This document shows, one piece after another, positions 51,629 through 60,519 of a stretch of DNA of 64,000 nt. Position 1 is the stretch's first letter, and every line of letters begins with the position of its first letter. The DNA comes from Pseudomonadales bacterium (GTDB lineage Bacteria > Pseudomonadota > Gammaproteobacteria > Pseudomonadales > Pseudohongiellaceae). The stretch covers positions 1,240,001-1,304,000 of the forward strand of contig JACKOH010000002.1 in NCBI GenBank assembly GCA_024234395.1, written 5' to 3'. Under the pieces are notes generated by a model, which did no database searches, had not been told where the DNA came from, and saw nothing but the letters and a program-made list of their open reading frames with translations. Position numbers and translations under genes: made by a program.

Positions 51629-52606
51629 ATGAAGGCGGTAATCTGGACGCGCTACGGTCCCCCGGAAACCCTGGTGGTCAGGGAAATGGACAAACCCGAA
51701 CCTCGTGCCGGGGAGGTGCTGATTCGCAATTCGGTAGCGAATATCTTCGCCGGTGACGCGGAATTACGGCGATTTCAGATGCATGCACTGTTCTGGCTGC
51801 CAATCCGCCTGGTGGTGGGGGTATTCCGGCCGCGGATTAAGATTCTGGGGCAGGAGTTCGCCGGTACCATTGAAGCGGTGGGCGAGGGCGTCTCCGACTT
51901 TGCGCCGGGAGACCGGGTTTTCGCCCCCACCGGACTGGGCGGCGCCTATGCCGAATTCCTGTGTCAGAAAACCCGCTGGCTAACCCGGATTCCTGACGAC
52001 GTGAGCTTCGACGAGGCGGCCTGTATTGCGGTCGGTGGCAGCAGCGCCCTGCATTTCCTGCGGGTCGGTCAGGTCAAGGCGGGTGACAAGGTCCTGCTGA
52101 ATGGGGCGGGGGGCAGTATCGGGACGCTGGCGGTACAGCTTGCCAAGCTGATGGGTGCCGAGGTGACCGCAGTCGACCATCACCGCAAGCTCAGCACCCT
52201 GCTGGGACTGGGGGCCGATCATGTGGTCGACTATGAGCAGGAAGATTTTGCCGACCGTGAGTCAGCGTACGACGTGATTGTCGATATCGTCGGGAAGGCA
52301 TCCTATTCCCCCTGTCTCAAGGCGTTGAAACCCGGCGGTTACCTGGTACTGGGCAATGCTCCCAGCGGGCAGATGTTGCGCCGGTTCTGGGGTGCCTACA
52401 GTACGGACCGGAAAGTGCGTATTGCCATAGCAGGCTACCACCGGGAGGATCTTGAGTACCTGGCGACCCTGCTGGCTGAAGAAAAGATCAAACCGGTAAT
52501 CGAACGCAGCTATACCATTGAGCAGATGGTCGAAGCCCACCGGTACCTGGACAGCGGTCGCAAGACCGGCAATGTTCTGCTGCAGATGGCCACCGACGCT
52601 GACTGA
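51629..52606 (+). CDS. NAD(P)-dependent MDR-family oxidoreductase (quinone oxidoreductase-like)
   Basis: 325 residues. Medium-chain dehydrogenase/reductase: GroES-like part with GQEFAGTIEAVGEGVSDF (~73-90), Rossmann motif LNGAGGSIGTLAVQLAKLMG (~155-174), and ADHVVDYEQEDF. The catalytic zinc Cys/His set of alcohol dehydrogenases is not evident, so it is more like the zinc-independent quinone oxidoreductases or enoyl reductases. Single gene, convergent with the NHL protein gene. Confidence 0.85.
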   Translation: MKAVIWTRYGPPETLVVREMDKPEPRAGEVLIRNSVANIFAGDAELRRFQMHALFWLPIRLVVGVFRPRIKILGQEFAGTIEAVGEGVSDFAPGDRVFAPTGLGGAYAEFLCQKTRWLTRIPDDVSFDEAACIAVGGSSALHFLRVGQVKAGDKVLLNGAGGSIGTLAVQLAKLMGAEVTAVDHHRKLSTLLGLGADHVVDYEQEDFADRESAYDVIVDIVGKASYSPCLKALKPGGYLVLGNAPSGQMLRRFWGAYSTDRKVRIAIAGYHREDLEYLATLLAEEKIKPVIERSYTIEQMVEAHRYLDSGRKTGNVLLQMATDAD

Positions 52607-52670
52607 TACCGTGCCGGTGCGGTGGGTCCTGAATGCCAGCCGGTGCCCCGAATCGGGTCGCCCGCGGGCT

Positions 52671-53756
52671 TCAGGGGCGAAATCTCACGTATTTCTCAAA
52701 CCGCTGACGACCCACCTGACCGGCATAGATGTTGCCCTCCCGGTCGGAAGCCAGAAACTCGATGCCACTGCCGTTCTCCACCTCGTAATCGGGGATAAAC
52801 TCGGTTACCCAGCCGGTTCTGGCGTCACCGATTCTGATGCCACGTTGCCAGCCGCGATTCCACTGTCGGCCCGACATGCCATCGGCAACGAAAATTCTGT
52901 CGTTGGCGTCTATCCAGATCCCGCTGGGACGGCCGAACTGGGTCCAGATATCCAGTAACTCGCCGTCCTGGCTGAAAATCTGGATGCGGTTGTTACCCCG
53001 GTCCGCCACGAACAGCCGGCCCTGGGAATCGATCTTGAGATCATGAGGATCGTTGAAATAACCGGATTCGCGACTGAGCGAATCGATACCACCGCCCAGC
53101 TGCAGCAGCAACCGCCCGTCGGCAGAGAATTTCAACACCCGGTTATTACCGCCGCGATGGCCGTCGGCGACCCAGAATTCTCCCCCCGGTGCCACGACAA
53201 TGGCCGCAGGCCCATTGAAATGCGTGGCGTCATCCCCCGGGACTCCGGCCTCGCCGAGTCGCATCAGCACCTCACCGTCCGGGTTGAGCTTGATGACCTG
53301 GTGGCCCATGCCACGCTCGAAACCGGGTCCACCCCGTGCATCACCCTCCGGAGCGCCTTCGGTAACCCAGATGTTGCCCTGTTCGTCCACGTCGAAACCA
53401 TGTGGCCAGGCAAACAGCCCCGCACCGAGACTCTTCACGACATTGCCGTCCCGGTCCAGCTGGTGGATGGGATCCAGGCTGGAACCGGCACACTGGTTGG
53501 CGCTACAGCGTTCCATTACCCACAGATGTTCGCCATCGGGATCCGGATGAACTCCGGTGACCACGCCCATGTCGCGACCGCCCGGTAACCGGCCCCAGTT
53601 ATAGATGACCTGGTAAGGATTGTCGGCGACATTCTGCGCGAAACCGGCCGCTGCCGGCAGCAGCAGCGCCAGGCTGCACAGGGCAGGCAGGATGAATGCG
53701 CGCCGGGGACATGGACGTAACCCGGGTTGGGATTGCGAAAGTGGCAGGGAAACCAT
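52671..53756 (-). CDS. NHL-repeat exported beta-propeller protein (PAL-like)
   Basis: 361 residues from the ATG at 53756 (the frame is open further upstream). Signal peptide at about 1-44 with a twin-Arg-free basic N-region. The rest is six NHL-type blades, with recurrent patterns such as HGFDVDEQGNIWVTE, FNDPHDLKIDSQGRLFVAD and PSGIWIDANDRIFVADG. Similar to the peptidyl-alpha-hydroxyglycine lyase (PAL) propellers and to NHL lactonase-like proteins of bacteria. The reaction is unknown. Single Cys pair (ERCSANQCAG, ~84-93). Confidence 0.8.
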   Translation of the reverse strand: MVSLPLSQSQPGLRPCPRRAFILPALCSLALLLPAAAGFAQNVADNPYQVIYNWGRLPGGRDMGVVTGVHPDPDGEHLWVMERCSANQCAGSSLDPIHQLDRDGNVVKSLGAGLFAWPHGFDVDEQGNIWVTEGAPEGDARGGPGFERGMGHQVIKLNPDGEVLMRLGEAGVPGDDATHFNGPAAIVVAPGGEFWVADGHRGGNNRVLKFSADGRLLLQLGGGIDSLSRESGYFNDPHDLKIDSQGRLFVADRGNNRIQIFSQDGELLDIWTQFGRPSGIWIDANDRIFVADGMSGRQWNRGWQRGIRIGDARTGWVTEFIPDYEVENGSGIEFLASDREGNIYAGQVGRQRFEKYVRFRP

Positions 53757-53977
53757 GGCAAACTCCGTTTTTTTCTTGCTGGGGGTGGCGCGTCGCGTGC
53801 ACCGGACGCAGCTTGTTATAGGTGGACGCTGGCTGCCCGGGAGCCGGCCGGCAGGGGCATTCAGCAATTCCTCGTTATTCGGGGTCGTACCGCAGGACCG
53901 TGCTGCGAAGATACCCCATTTGCCCGGTACATGGGAACCGGTCAGGCGGGCTCATCATGGCGATGAAGGTGGTGCAT

Positions 53978-54014
53978 AAAAAAAAGCCGGGAGCAGGCCT
54001 GCGGCCTGTCCCGG
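53978..54014 (-). terminator. Intrinsic terminator of the TorF-like gene
   Basis: GCCGGGACAGGCC...GGCCTGCTCCCGGC stem on the minus strand followed by TTTTTTTT; 27 bases after the stop of the porin gene. Confidence 0.85.
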
Positions 54015-54041
54015 CGTCATGCGAGGAGAAAAGAGGGAGTC

Positions 54042-54752
54042 TTACAGTTCGAAATCCATGGAGTAGCTGACTACGAACTTGACGGCGTCATTGTCCAGGC
54101 CTTCGGGGCCGGCGTCGTCCAGATCGGTATCGGTGATCATGAAGCTGAAACCGTCCTTGGACAGCGACACGTTATAGTCGACATAGTCGCCAGGAACGCC
54201 ATTGAATGCCTCGTTGAAGTCACCGGCGTGACGGCCGATGTGGAAGCCCAGTTCCAGTCCGTCGCCCACGTCCACAGCGTAATCCGCGTAGAGGTAAGTG
54301 GTGCTGCCGAATCCGAAGTCCTGGCCGGGGCCTTCGTCGGCTTCAGTATTGGCCAGTACGTAAGCGCCCAGGGTGAAACCACCGATGCCGATGGAACCGT
54401 AGATTTCAGCAAAGTCGAATTCTGCTTCAGCATCGTAGTTGTAGTACAGGTACCCGATGTCCCAGGCCACGTCACCGCTTTCACCGCCAAAACCGGCGTA
54501 GATATCGTTCTCGTAGGAGAATACGTCGTCCGCGGCATAGTTGACGTTGGAAGCCCAGGTGCCAATGTAAAAACCACCATCGGCAGCATAGTCGATTCCA
54601 CCGGAGACGGCGGCTTCGTTGGACGACTGGGTCAGGCCGCGCCAGATGTAATTATTGCTGGCACCGGCATTGGCAGTCAGCGATTGGGCGTGAACAGAAC
54701 CCGCAGTAGCTAACAGACCGGCAGCCGCCAAAGAAAGAATTCGAGTTTTCAT
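54042..54752 (-). CDS. TorF-family putative porin
   Basis: 236 residues from the ATG at 54752. Signal peptide ~1-23 (GSVHAQS). The mature N-terminus NAGASNNYIWRGLTQSSNEAA is the signature of the TorF putative porin family (TIGR02001), followed by amphipathic strands with many Tyr, Gly and Asp and a C-terminal aromatic strand end (SYSMDFEL). Outer-membrane beta barrel; transported substrate unknown. Upstream is a long AT-poor leader; no Fur or other box could be placed. Confidence 0.88.
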   Translation of the reverse strand: MKTRILSLAAAGLLATAGSVHAQSLTANAGASNNYIWRGLTQSSNEAAVSGGIDYAADGGFYIGTWASNVNYAADDVFSYENDIYAGFGGESGDVAWDIGYLYYNYDAEAEFDFAEIYGSIGIGGFTLGAYVLANTEADEGPGQDFGFGSTTYLYADYAVDVGDGLELGFHIGRHAGDFNEAFNGVPGDYVDYNVSLSKDGFSFMITDTDLDDAGPEGLDNDAVKFVVSYSMDFEL

Positions 54753-55033
54753 ATTTAAACTTTTCCCTTGAGTGGTTAAGTAAAAAGGCAATGAATGCCC
54801 CCTGCCCATCGCTTGAGCAAGAACCCTGCCAGAATCCGCAAGACCTTTAACGGCGTGGCCTGCAGCAGATCGGGGAGGGTTTGGGGAGGTCTCGGGAAAA
54901 TCGTGATGCACTATATTAGTGCGGTATCGGTGGCTATAGCCCCCGAAAAGGGCAGAGAATTGGAGATTCGCGCTCATAAATAAGGCACAGGTCTGCGCCA
55001 GGTTCAGGCCTGAGCAGCTGCACACCGGAGCCA

Positions 55034-55062
55034 GAAAAAAACGGCCGGTTTTTACGCCGGCC
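55034..55062 (-). terminator. Intrinsic terminator of the 57.5-55.1 kb unit
   Basis: CGGCCGGCGTAAAAACCGGCCG on the minus strand followed by TTTTTTT; 50 bases after the stop of the exported protein gene. Confidence 0.85.
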
Positions 55063-55111
55063 GCCTGAGGTCATTGTTTTTATTATTATTTCTGTGGTTC
55101 GATAGAAAATT

Positions 55112-56089
55112 TCAGGGGAGTACGGTGACCTCCAGAAACTGGTCCTGGAACAAGCCTCCGTCATCGGCCCTGGCCCACAATGTGTACTGTCCTGGTTCAC
55201 TGAAACTGACTTCGACATCGTAAATGCCATCGGCGGGTATTTCCGGGGGCATCCACAAGGCACTCCAGGGGGAGTTGGCTGAGGTCCGGGTATCCTCCCA
55301 GGGCTTCACCTGGGGCGGCTCGAAACTGACTTCGCCCGGGCCCCGGTACTTGTTCCAGGACAGAAACAGCCCATTCACCTTACCCACCGTCACCCGCGAC
55401 GGTGGGTCCAGGACTTCCTTCTTCCATTCTTCCGGGCTTTTCGGATGGAGAGAACTGGTACTCCCCACCCGTCCAGGCTTGGGGATTCCGTCGTCGGTAA
55501 CCCGAGCCTGCACGTGCAGAGCTTCCCCGGTGTGGACAGTTCTCACCCGATCGCCAATGATTTCCACCTGCGGCGGCACATTGGCCCGGGATTCCGGACT
55601 GCTGGTCCCGGCCCCCAGGGACCCGGTCTCTGAGGCGATGATAATGTCGTCGATCTTGTAATCCGGCAACAGGGTTGCATAAGCTTTCTTGGTTACGCCA
55701 TTGGGAGAGGTCAGCGTCCAGACCAGTTCCTCCTCGTCGCCAAAGTCAGCCGGTACCACTACTTCAAAGGTAAAGCGATTGCGTCGTGGCAGGAAATGGG
55801 TGGGCTGTCCCTGATCCCGGGCACCGGGTGAGAAGTAATTGTTGTCTCCGATCGGTATCTCGGGAGTCTCCTCCCAGTTCTCGTTGAAATAACCGAATAC
55901 GAGACTGATGCTCCCATCGTCATTGGGACGCCAGCCTTCATAGGCCGGCTCCACGTGTTGTCCACTTCGGTAACTTAGCTGTGCCAGTGCTGACTGGCTG
56001 GCAAACACGCCGACCAGCAGTGTGGTCAGGCCAAGGCTGAGGCCAACGGCAAGCGGTCGGGTTAAAAGGGCAGCTATTCTCATTTTCAT
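55112..56089 (-). CDS. Exported protein of unknown function, linked to the PHM-like gene
   Basis: 325 residues from the ATG at 56089 (AAGGAG site). Signal peptide ~1-36 (QSALAQ). Contains conserved-looking YEGWRPNDDGSISLVFGYFN (~50-69), a region with RNRFTFEVVVPADFG and a C-terminal beta-rich domain ending DGIYDVEVSFSEPGQYTLWA typical of an Ig-like or cohesin-like fold. Starts 8 bases downstream of the stop of the cytochrome/PHM-like gene, so the two form an operon. Confidence 0.75.
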   Translation of the reverse strand: MKMRIAALLTRPLAVGLSLGLTTLLVGVFASQSALAQLSYRSGQHVEPAYEGWRPNDDGSISLVFGYFNENWEETPEIPIGDNNYFSPGARDQGQPTHFLPRRNRFTFEVVVPADFGDEEELVWTLTSPNGVTKKAYATLLPDYKIDDIIIASETGSLGAGTSSPESRANVPPQVEIIGDRVRTVHTGEALHVQARVTDDGIPKPGRVGSTSSLHPKSPEEWKKEVLDPPSRVTVGKVNGLFLSWNKYRGPGEVSFEPPQVKPWEDTRTSANSPWSALWMPPEIPADGIYDVEVSFSEPGQYTLWARADDGGLFQDQFLEVTVLP

Positions 56090-56096
56090 CAACTCC

Positions 56097-57542
56097 TTAT
56101 TCTGCTCCCTGGAAGGCGACGTCGTCGCTGAGGTCATCAGCGCTCTCGGCTGTCTGCGGAACTGGTGCGATCAAAGGCGCCAGGCATAACGGACAACCGA
56201 TGACATGATCGTTGGGTCCGAGATCGAGGTTCTGGCGGCGTTCCTCCATGGCCTCGAAAAACTGTTCTTCGGACATAGTGACCCGGATACCCAGATCGAT
56301 AAACATATTGGTAACCGAGCGATTGCCCGACCCCTGCCAGTTGCGCGGATCAGGGACGTTTGGATTTTCGTCGGTATTGTTGAAGTAACCGACAATATGC
56401 AGGATTGTCCCCTTGGGTAATAGTGGTGCATAGTCGTCTTCGAACGGATAACCGCGCACCCAGTTGTGATCGTACCCTACGCAGGACAGGGTTTCCACGG
56501 TATAGCCCCAGATTGCCTCCAGGCACATGCGCTCACCTGGCGCGTGCAGGTGCGGTTCGAAAGTGATTACCTTGGTGTGTTCATTCAGCACCGTGTAGGC
56601 GTGCAGCTCCTGATCTTTTTCGTCACCGGCAATGCTGATATCGACGCCGTTACCCAGCCCCAGGAAGGAAGGCTTGTACTTGGGCTCGTAGCCCCGGGGT
56701 TGAAAACGGAAGCCGATCTCCAGGTGACCGGTGGTATCACGGCCATTGGAATGCATATGCACCGAATCGGTGGCGAATACCGAGCCGGCACGCAACAGGC
56801 GTCCGGCATCCTCGTCGAAGATATCCGGGTTACGACCCACTTCGTGAACCGGCCAGTTGACCGTCTGTCCGGCAACTGGGTTACCGTCTTCATCATGCAC
56901 TTCGGTACGCCAGATCATGTGATGGAAAATGTAACGGCCACCGACTGTTTCGCGCCCGCTGCCTGCGCTGGGGACATCGTTGACCTCAACGATTTCCACC
57001 GACTTCACGTAGCGATCTTCGCTCAGGCCGGTGGGGGCCCGGGCAATTTCTCCCCACCAGTCGGGTCGTCCCGCCTGCATGAAGAAGTCTTCGGTAGTGA
57101 CGATCAGGTCCGGTTTTCCAAGCGTCCACTTGACGCTGTCGTCAAATGCCAGTGCGACCGGAGCATCCGTCACATCACCTTCCGGTGCCCCGGTTCTGGC
57201 CCAACGGGAGATTGCCTCGATTTCCTGATCCGACAGGGACGGATCATTCTTGAAGTGCTGGATCCCGATGTCTTTTTCGACATACCAGGGAGGCATCGCG
57301 CCAGCGCGATCGCGGATGCCGGTTTTGTATTCAATCAGTCCGGCGAAGGGTGCCACCTGTTCGTAGGTGACCAGCGGCATGGGCGCCACGCCGCCGTCCC
57401 GGTGACAATGCTGGCAACTGCGCTGCAGGATGGGTTCGATGTCCTTATGGAAGGTGATGGACTGGGCTGTCGCGGTGGAAACCAGTCCCAGGGCGGCGAC
57501 CGCCAGCGATGCGCTGGCAAACAGTGATTCAACTACTCTCAT
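56097..57542 (-). CDS. Cytochrome c fused to a PHM-like copper monooxygenase-type domain
   Basis: 481 residues with a signal peptide (~1-26). N-terminal heme motif CQHCH (~43-47) with MPPWYVEKD (~83-91, axial Met candidate), then a long domain with His-rich strands: YIFHHMIW (~204-211), SVHMHSNG (~258-265) and EPHLHAPGERM (~337-347), which recall the copper-binding His of peptidylglycine/ascorbate-dependent monooxygenases. It carries CPLC near residue 452. A periplasmic redox enzyme is likely; copper use and substrate are inferred. Confidence 0.78.
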   Translation of the reverse strand: MRVVESLFASASLAVAALGLVSTATAQSITFHKDIEPILQRSCQHCHRDGGVAPMPLVTYEQVAPFAGLIEYKTGIRDRAGAMPPWYVEKDIGIQHFKNDPSLSDQEIEAISRWARTGAPEGDVTDAPVALAFDDSVKWTLGKPDLIVTTEDFFMQAGRPDWWGEIARAPTGLSEDRYVKSVEIVEVNDVPSAGSGRETVGGRYIFHHMIWRTEVHDEDGNPVAGQTVNWPVHEVGRNPDIFDEDAGRLLRAGSVFATDSVHMHSNGRDTTGHLEIGFRFQPRGYEPKYKPSFLGLGNGVDISIAGDEKDQELHAYTVLNEHTKVITFEPHLHAPGERMCLEAIWGYTVETLSCVGYDHNWVRGYPFEDDYAPLLPKGTILHIVGYFNNTDENPNVPDPRNWQGSGNRSVTNMFIDLGIRVTMSEEQFFEAMEERRQNLDLGPNDHVIGCPLCLAPLIAPVPQTAESADDLSDDVAFQGAE

Positions 57543-57762
57543 GGTGTTTCCTCTCTACTGGAAATACACCGGCCGGTTTCACAGTGAAGGCCGGTGCGCT
57601 GCGCCTGGGAGGCAAGGTTGCCGGGGTCGGGCTACCCGGGCGGCCCGCAGACGCCTGTCAGGGCTGGCCGGTCGGCGCCGCCACGCGGAGCGGATTGAGG
57701 CATAGTAGAGAAAATGCCACTCCAGCGACATTGCTAAGGGAGTTAAGTTTGAGCTAGATCAA

Positions 57763-57800
57763 ACTGGTGAAACAGGCCGGAAATGACCTGTTTCACCAGT
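57763..57800 (-). terminator. 14-bp perfect hairpin after the quinohemoprotein gene
   Basis: ACTGGTGAAACAGG pairs exactly with CCTGTTTCACCAGT over a 10-base loop, 10 bases after the stop codon on the minus strand. Only TTT follows, so terminator strength is uncertain. Confidence 0.6.
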
Positions 57801-57809
57801 GCAGAAGGA

Positions 57810-59975
57810 TCAGTCAGGCAGGCTGAACACGTACAGGGCGTTGCCGTTATCCGGATAGCGAATTTCCGGCGCGATGACGCCGGGTACCGTGCGCGGACTG
57901 GAACCGCCCAGTGCGGTGGTTACCCCAATGTACTGCTTGCCGTCCACGGCAAAGACGATGGGATGTCCCTGCACCGAGGTGCCGAGACGGGTCTCCCAGA
58001 GGATTTCCCCGGTTGCCACGTCGTGGGCGCGGAAGTAACGGTCCAGATCACCGGCGAATACCAGGTTGCCGGCAGTCGAGACTGTGCCGGTATGGAATGA
58101 GGCCCGTTGCTCGTACTTCCAGACTTCTTCCATGGTGTCCACGTTATAAGCTCCCAGCTTGCCCATATTGCCGTCCGAGCCCGGCATCTCAAAGAAGCGG
58201 CGACTGGAAGCCAGCCCGCCGCCACCTTCCACCAGCGCGACTTCACGGGCGTTGTTTTCCAGGCAGGTCTGGCTCAACGGCGCGATGATGGTACCGGTGG
58301 GTTCGTGGTAAGTCATGGAATGCCAGTCCTTGCCTCCGGTACTGCTGGGACAGACAGGAATCCATTCATCCAGCCGGGCATTCTGGATATCCTCCCGGTA
58401 GGTCACCAGACCGGTATCCGGGTCGATATTGGTGAAGGCATTCTGGAAAACGGTCTCCTTGAAGCCCAGGAATTTGCCGGTAACCCGATCGTTCTTCCAC
58501 AGGATGCCGTGCTTGCCGAGAGACAGCACCAGCTTCTGATCCCCGCGATCGACCAGTACCCGTTCAAACACCTCGTCCAGGTCCAGTGCCTCGGCCGGTA
58601 CATGCTGGAAGAACCATTCCAGCTCACCATTATCCACGTTGATAGCCACGGTGGAGTTGGTGTACAGACCTACATCGTTGATGGTCATGTGGCGGCTGGG
58701 TGGGGCCCAGGGTTTCTGCTGGGCAGTCCCCCAGTAGGTCAGTTTCAGGACCGGATCATAACTGCCGGTGATCCAGGTTTCGCCACCGGCCCGGTAAACA
58801 TCGTCCAGACCGCCCCAGGTATCGCCGCCGACCGGGTCGCTGGACTGGGCGATCGGGTTCCATTCCCAGAGGCGTTCACCGGTATTGGCGTCGTGAGCAG
58901 TCATGTAACAGTTTTCTTCGATGTAGCGGGCACAGCCGGCCTGCCCCTGTATGATCTTGCCGTCGGCGATCAGTGGCCCGCTGGAATTGACAAACCCCTC
59001 ACCGACATCGGCAACCACGGTTTCCCAGACTTTCTCGCCAGTCCGGGCATCCAGGGCCAGCAGCCTGGAATCGGTGGTGGCCTGAATGATCTTGTCGTTG
59101 TAGATGGCGATATTACGCATGTCCTGGCGGTTGGCCGGACCGGCATGGTATTCCCAGATCAGCTCTCCGGACTTCGCGTCCAGAGCCTGGACGATGTTGC
59201 TCGGATTGATCAGGTAGATAACGCCGTTGTAAACAATGGGAGCGGGCTCGGAGTCGCCGTCTTTCATACTCCAGACCCATTCCAGTTTCAGATCCTGAAC
59301 ATTGCTTCGATTGATCTGATCGAGGGGGCTGTAGCTGTGTGCGTAATGATTGCGACGCCACATCGGCCAGTCAGCCGGATCCGGATTGGTCAGCATGGCG
59401 TCGGTAACCGGGACGAAATTTTCCACGGTGCCGGTTTCCACCAGGCCCACCGGAGCTTCCGGTTCAGTGCGTTGCGGTGATGCCGCGCCGGCACCCTGCC
59501 GGGCCACATAGGCCGCGATGGTGATGTTGGAAGCGGCGCTCAGCGGTACCTGGCCCGGGATCATGCCGTTGGTTGCAAACAGGTGGGCGGCGATATCGAC
59601 ATAGTCCGACTCGGCAAGATTCTCGTTGCCACCCGGGGGCATATTGGCCTCGATATTGGCGATCAGCGAGGCGGCGGTCTGATTACCCCATTTGGCGAGG
59701 AAGTCGGAACCGGAAAGCATGGGACCGAGCGCGGTTCCCTGCAGGTTGGCGCCATGGCAGGCTGCACAATTGGTGGCGAAAAGCCCGGCACCGGTCTCGG
59801 CCTGGGTGGCCGTGTAGGTCCGTGGGCCGGGATCGACCGCGGTACTGGAGTCCTGTTGTGAACAGGCGGCGAGGACCAGTCCTGTCAGCGCCAGTGGCAG
59901 AGCCATTCTGGCTACGGCCCGCGAAACCGCGAGGGACAGCAGGGGATTCAATTTACTGAAATTGTTATTGTTCAT
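57810..59975 (-). CDS. Quinohemoprotein dehydrogenase (cytochrome c plus PQQ propeller), lipoprotein
   Basis: 721 residues with lipobox LVLAAC (Cys38). A fused N-terminal cytochrome c domain has heme motif CAACH (~71-75), then an eight-bladed PQQ propeller (~180-721) with Trp-docking motifs such as GELIWEYHAG and TGEKVWETVV. The catalytic-Asp region is divergent from methanol-type enzymes (AEALDLDEVFERVLVD, ~455). The membrane-attached form with fused heme passes electrons internally. It sits in a minus-strand run with the CHRD and CDGSH/GltS genes. Confidence 0.87.
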   Translation of the reverse strand: MNNNNFSKLNPLLSLAVSRAVARMALPLALTGLVLAACSQQDSSTAVDPGPRTYTATQAETGAGLFATNCAACHGANLQGTALGPMLSGSDFLAKWGNQTAASLIANIEANMPPGGNENLAESDYVDIAAHLFATNGMIPGQVPLSAASNITIAAYVARQGAGAASPQRTEPEAPVGLVETGTVENFVPVTDAMLTNPDPADWPMWRRNHYAHSYSPLDQINRSNVQDLKLEWVWSMKDGDSEPAPIVYNGVIYLINPSNIVQALDAKSGELIWEYHAGPANRQDMRNIAIYNDKIIQATTDSRLLALDARTGEKVWETVVADVGEGFVNSSGPLIADGKIIQGQAGCARYIEENCYMTAHDANTGERLWEWNPIAQSSDPVGGDTWGGLDDVYRAGGETWITGSYDPVLKLTYWGTAQQKPWAPPSRHMTINDVGLYTNSTVAINVDNGELEWFFQHVPAEALDLDEVFERVLVDRGDQKLVLSLGKHGILWKNDRVTGKFLGFKETVFQNAFTNIDPDTGLVTYREDIQNARLDEWIPVCPSSTGGKDWHSMTYHEPTGTIIAPLSQTCLENNAREVALVEGGGGLASSRRFFEMPGSDGNMGKLGAYNVDTMEEVWKYEQRASFHTGTVSTAGNLVFAGDLDRYFRAHDVATGEILWETRLGTSVQGHPIVFAVDGKQYIGVTTALGGSSPRTVPGVIAPEIRYPDNGNALYVFSLPD

Positions 59976-59987
59976 TTGCTCAGTCCT

Positions 59988-60425
59988 CTAGGATTCTCTG
60001 GGTAACAGCCAGCCACGAATCTCGCCGCCAGGGTTGTTTTCGCTGTGAATGACGATGTAAAGCTCTTCGTTTCGCAGCGCGGTAACCTGTTCAGGAGTCA
60101 ATTCAAGACTGCCGCTCACTTCTCCGGAAGGGGCAGATGTCACTTCTATCGCACCGATCGGCGGGCCGTTCATGGCTTTCGGTGCATTGTGCACATGGGC
60201 GGCGGTGGCAGCCGAGCTCATTCCTTCGTAAGTGCCGGTCAGGCTCAGGGTGGAGCCATTGAGGGTTGCGAAAACCTCGCCAACCCCGGTTATGGTCCGG
60301 TAGGTCTGGGGAGTGACCGGGACTTCGGAGAGACGGGCCCGGAACAGACTGGTCTGGGCACTGACCAGAGAGACTGCGACTGCCGCGGTGGCCAGTAAGA
60401 CGGAGAGTTTGATAGGGAATTTCAT
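59988..60425 (-). CDS. CHRD-domain exported protein
   Basis: 145 residues from the ATG at 60425, chosen for its AAGAG site and clean signal peptide (SLVSAQ); an ATG five codons upstream is also possible. CHRD domain with FRARLSEVPVTP, AHVHNAP and the C-terminal HSENNPGGEIRGWL. CHRD domains occur in chordin and in many bacterial exported proteins of unknown role. 12 bases ahead of the quinohemoprotein gene on the same strand: probably one operon. Confidence 0.85.
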   Translation of the reverse strand: MKFPIKLSVLLATAAVAVSLVSAQTSLFRARLSEVPVTPQTYRTITGVGEVFATLNGSTLSLTGTYEGMSSAATAAHVHNAPKAMNGPPIGAIEVTSAPSGEVSGSLELTPEQVTALRNEELYIVIHSENNPGGEIRGWLLPRES

Positions 60426-60519
60426 TGTTATTCTCTTCATTGTGATGCGCGGAGGTTGGTAACAGGGTGATCAGCTCTGCATTATACGCAAAGTCACAGT
60501 TTAGCCAATGTCACCCCGG

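Noticed and set aside
58107..59480. Plus-strand frame of 457 codons opposite the quinohemoprotein gene
   Set aside because: Antisense shadow of a highly GC3-biased gene; no motif.
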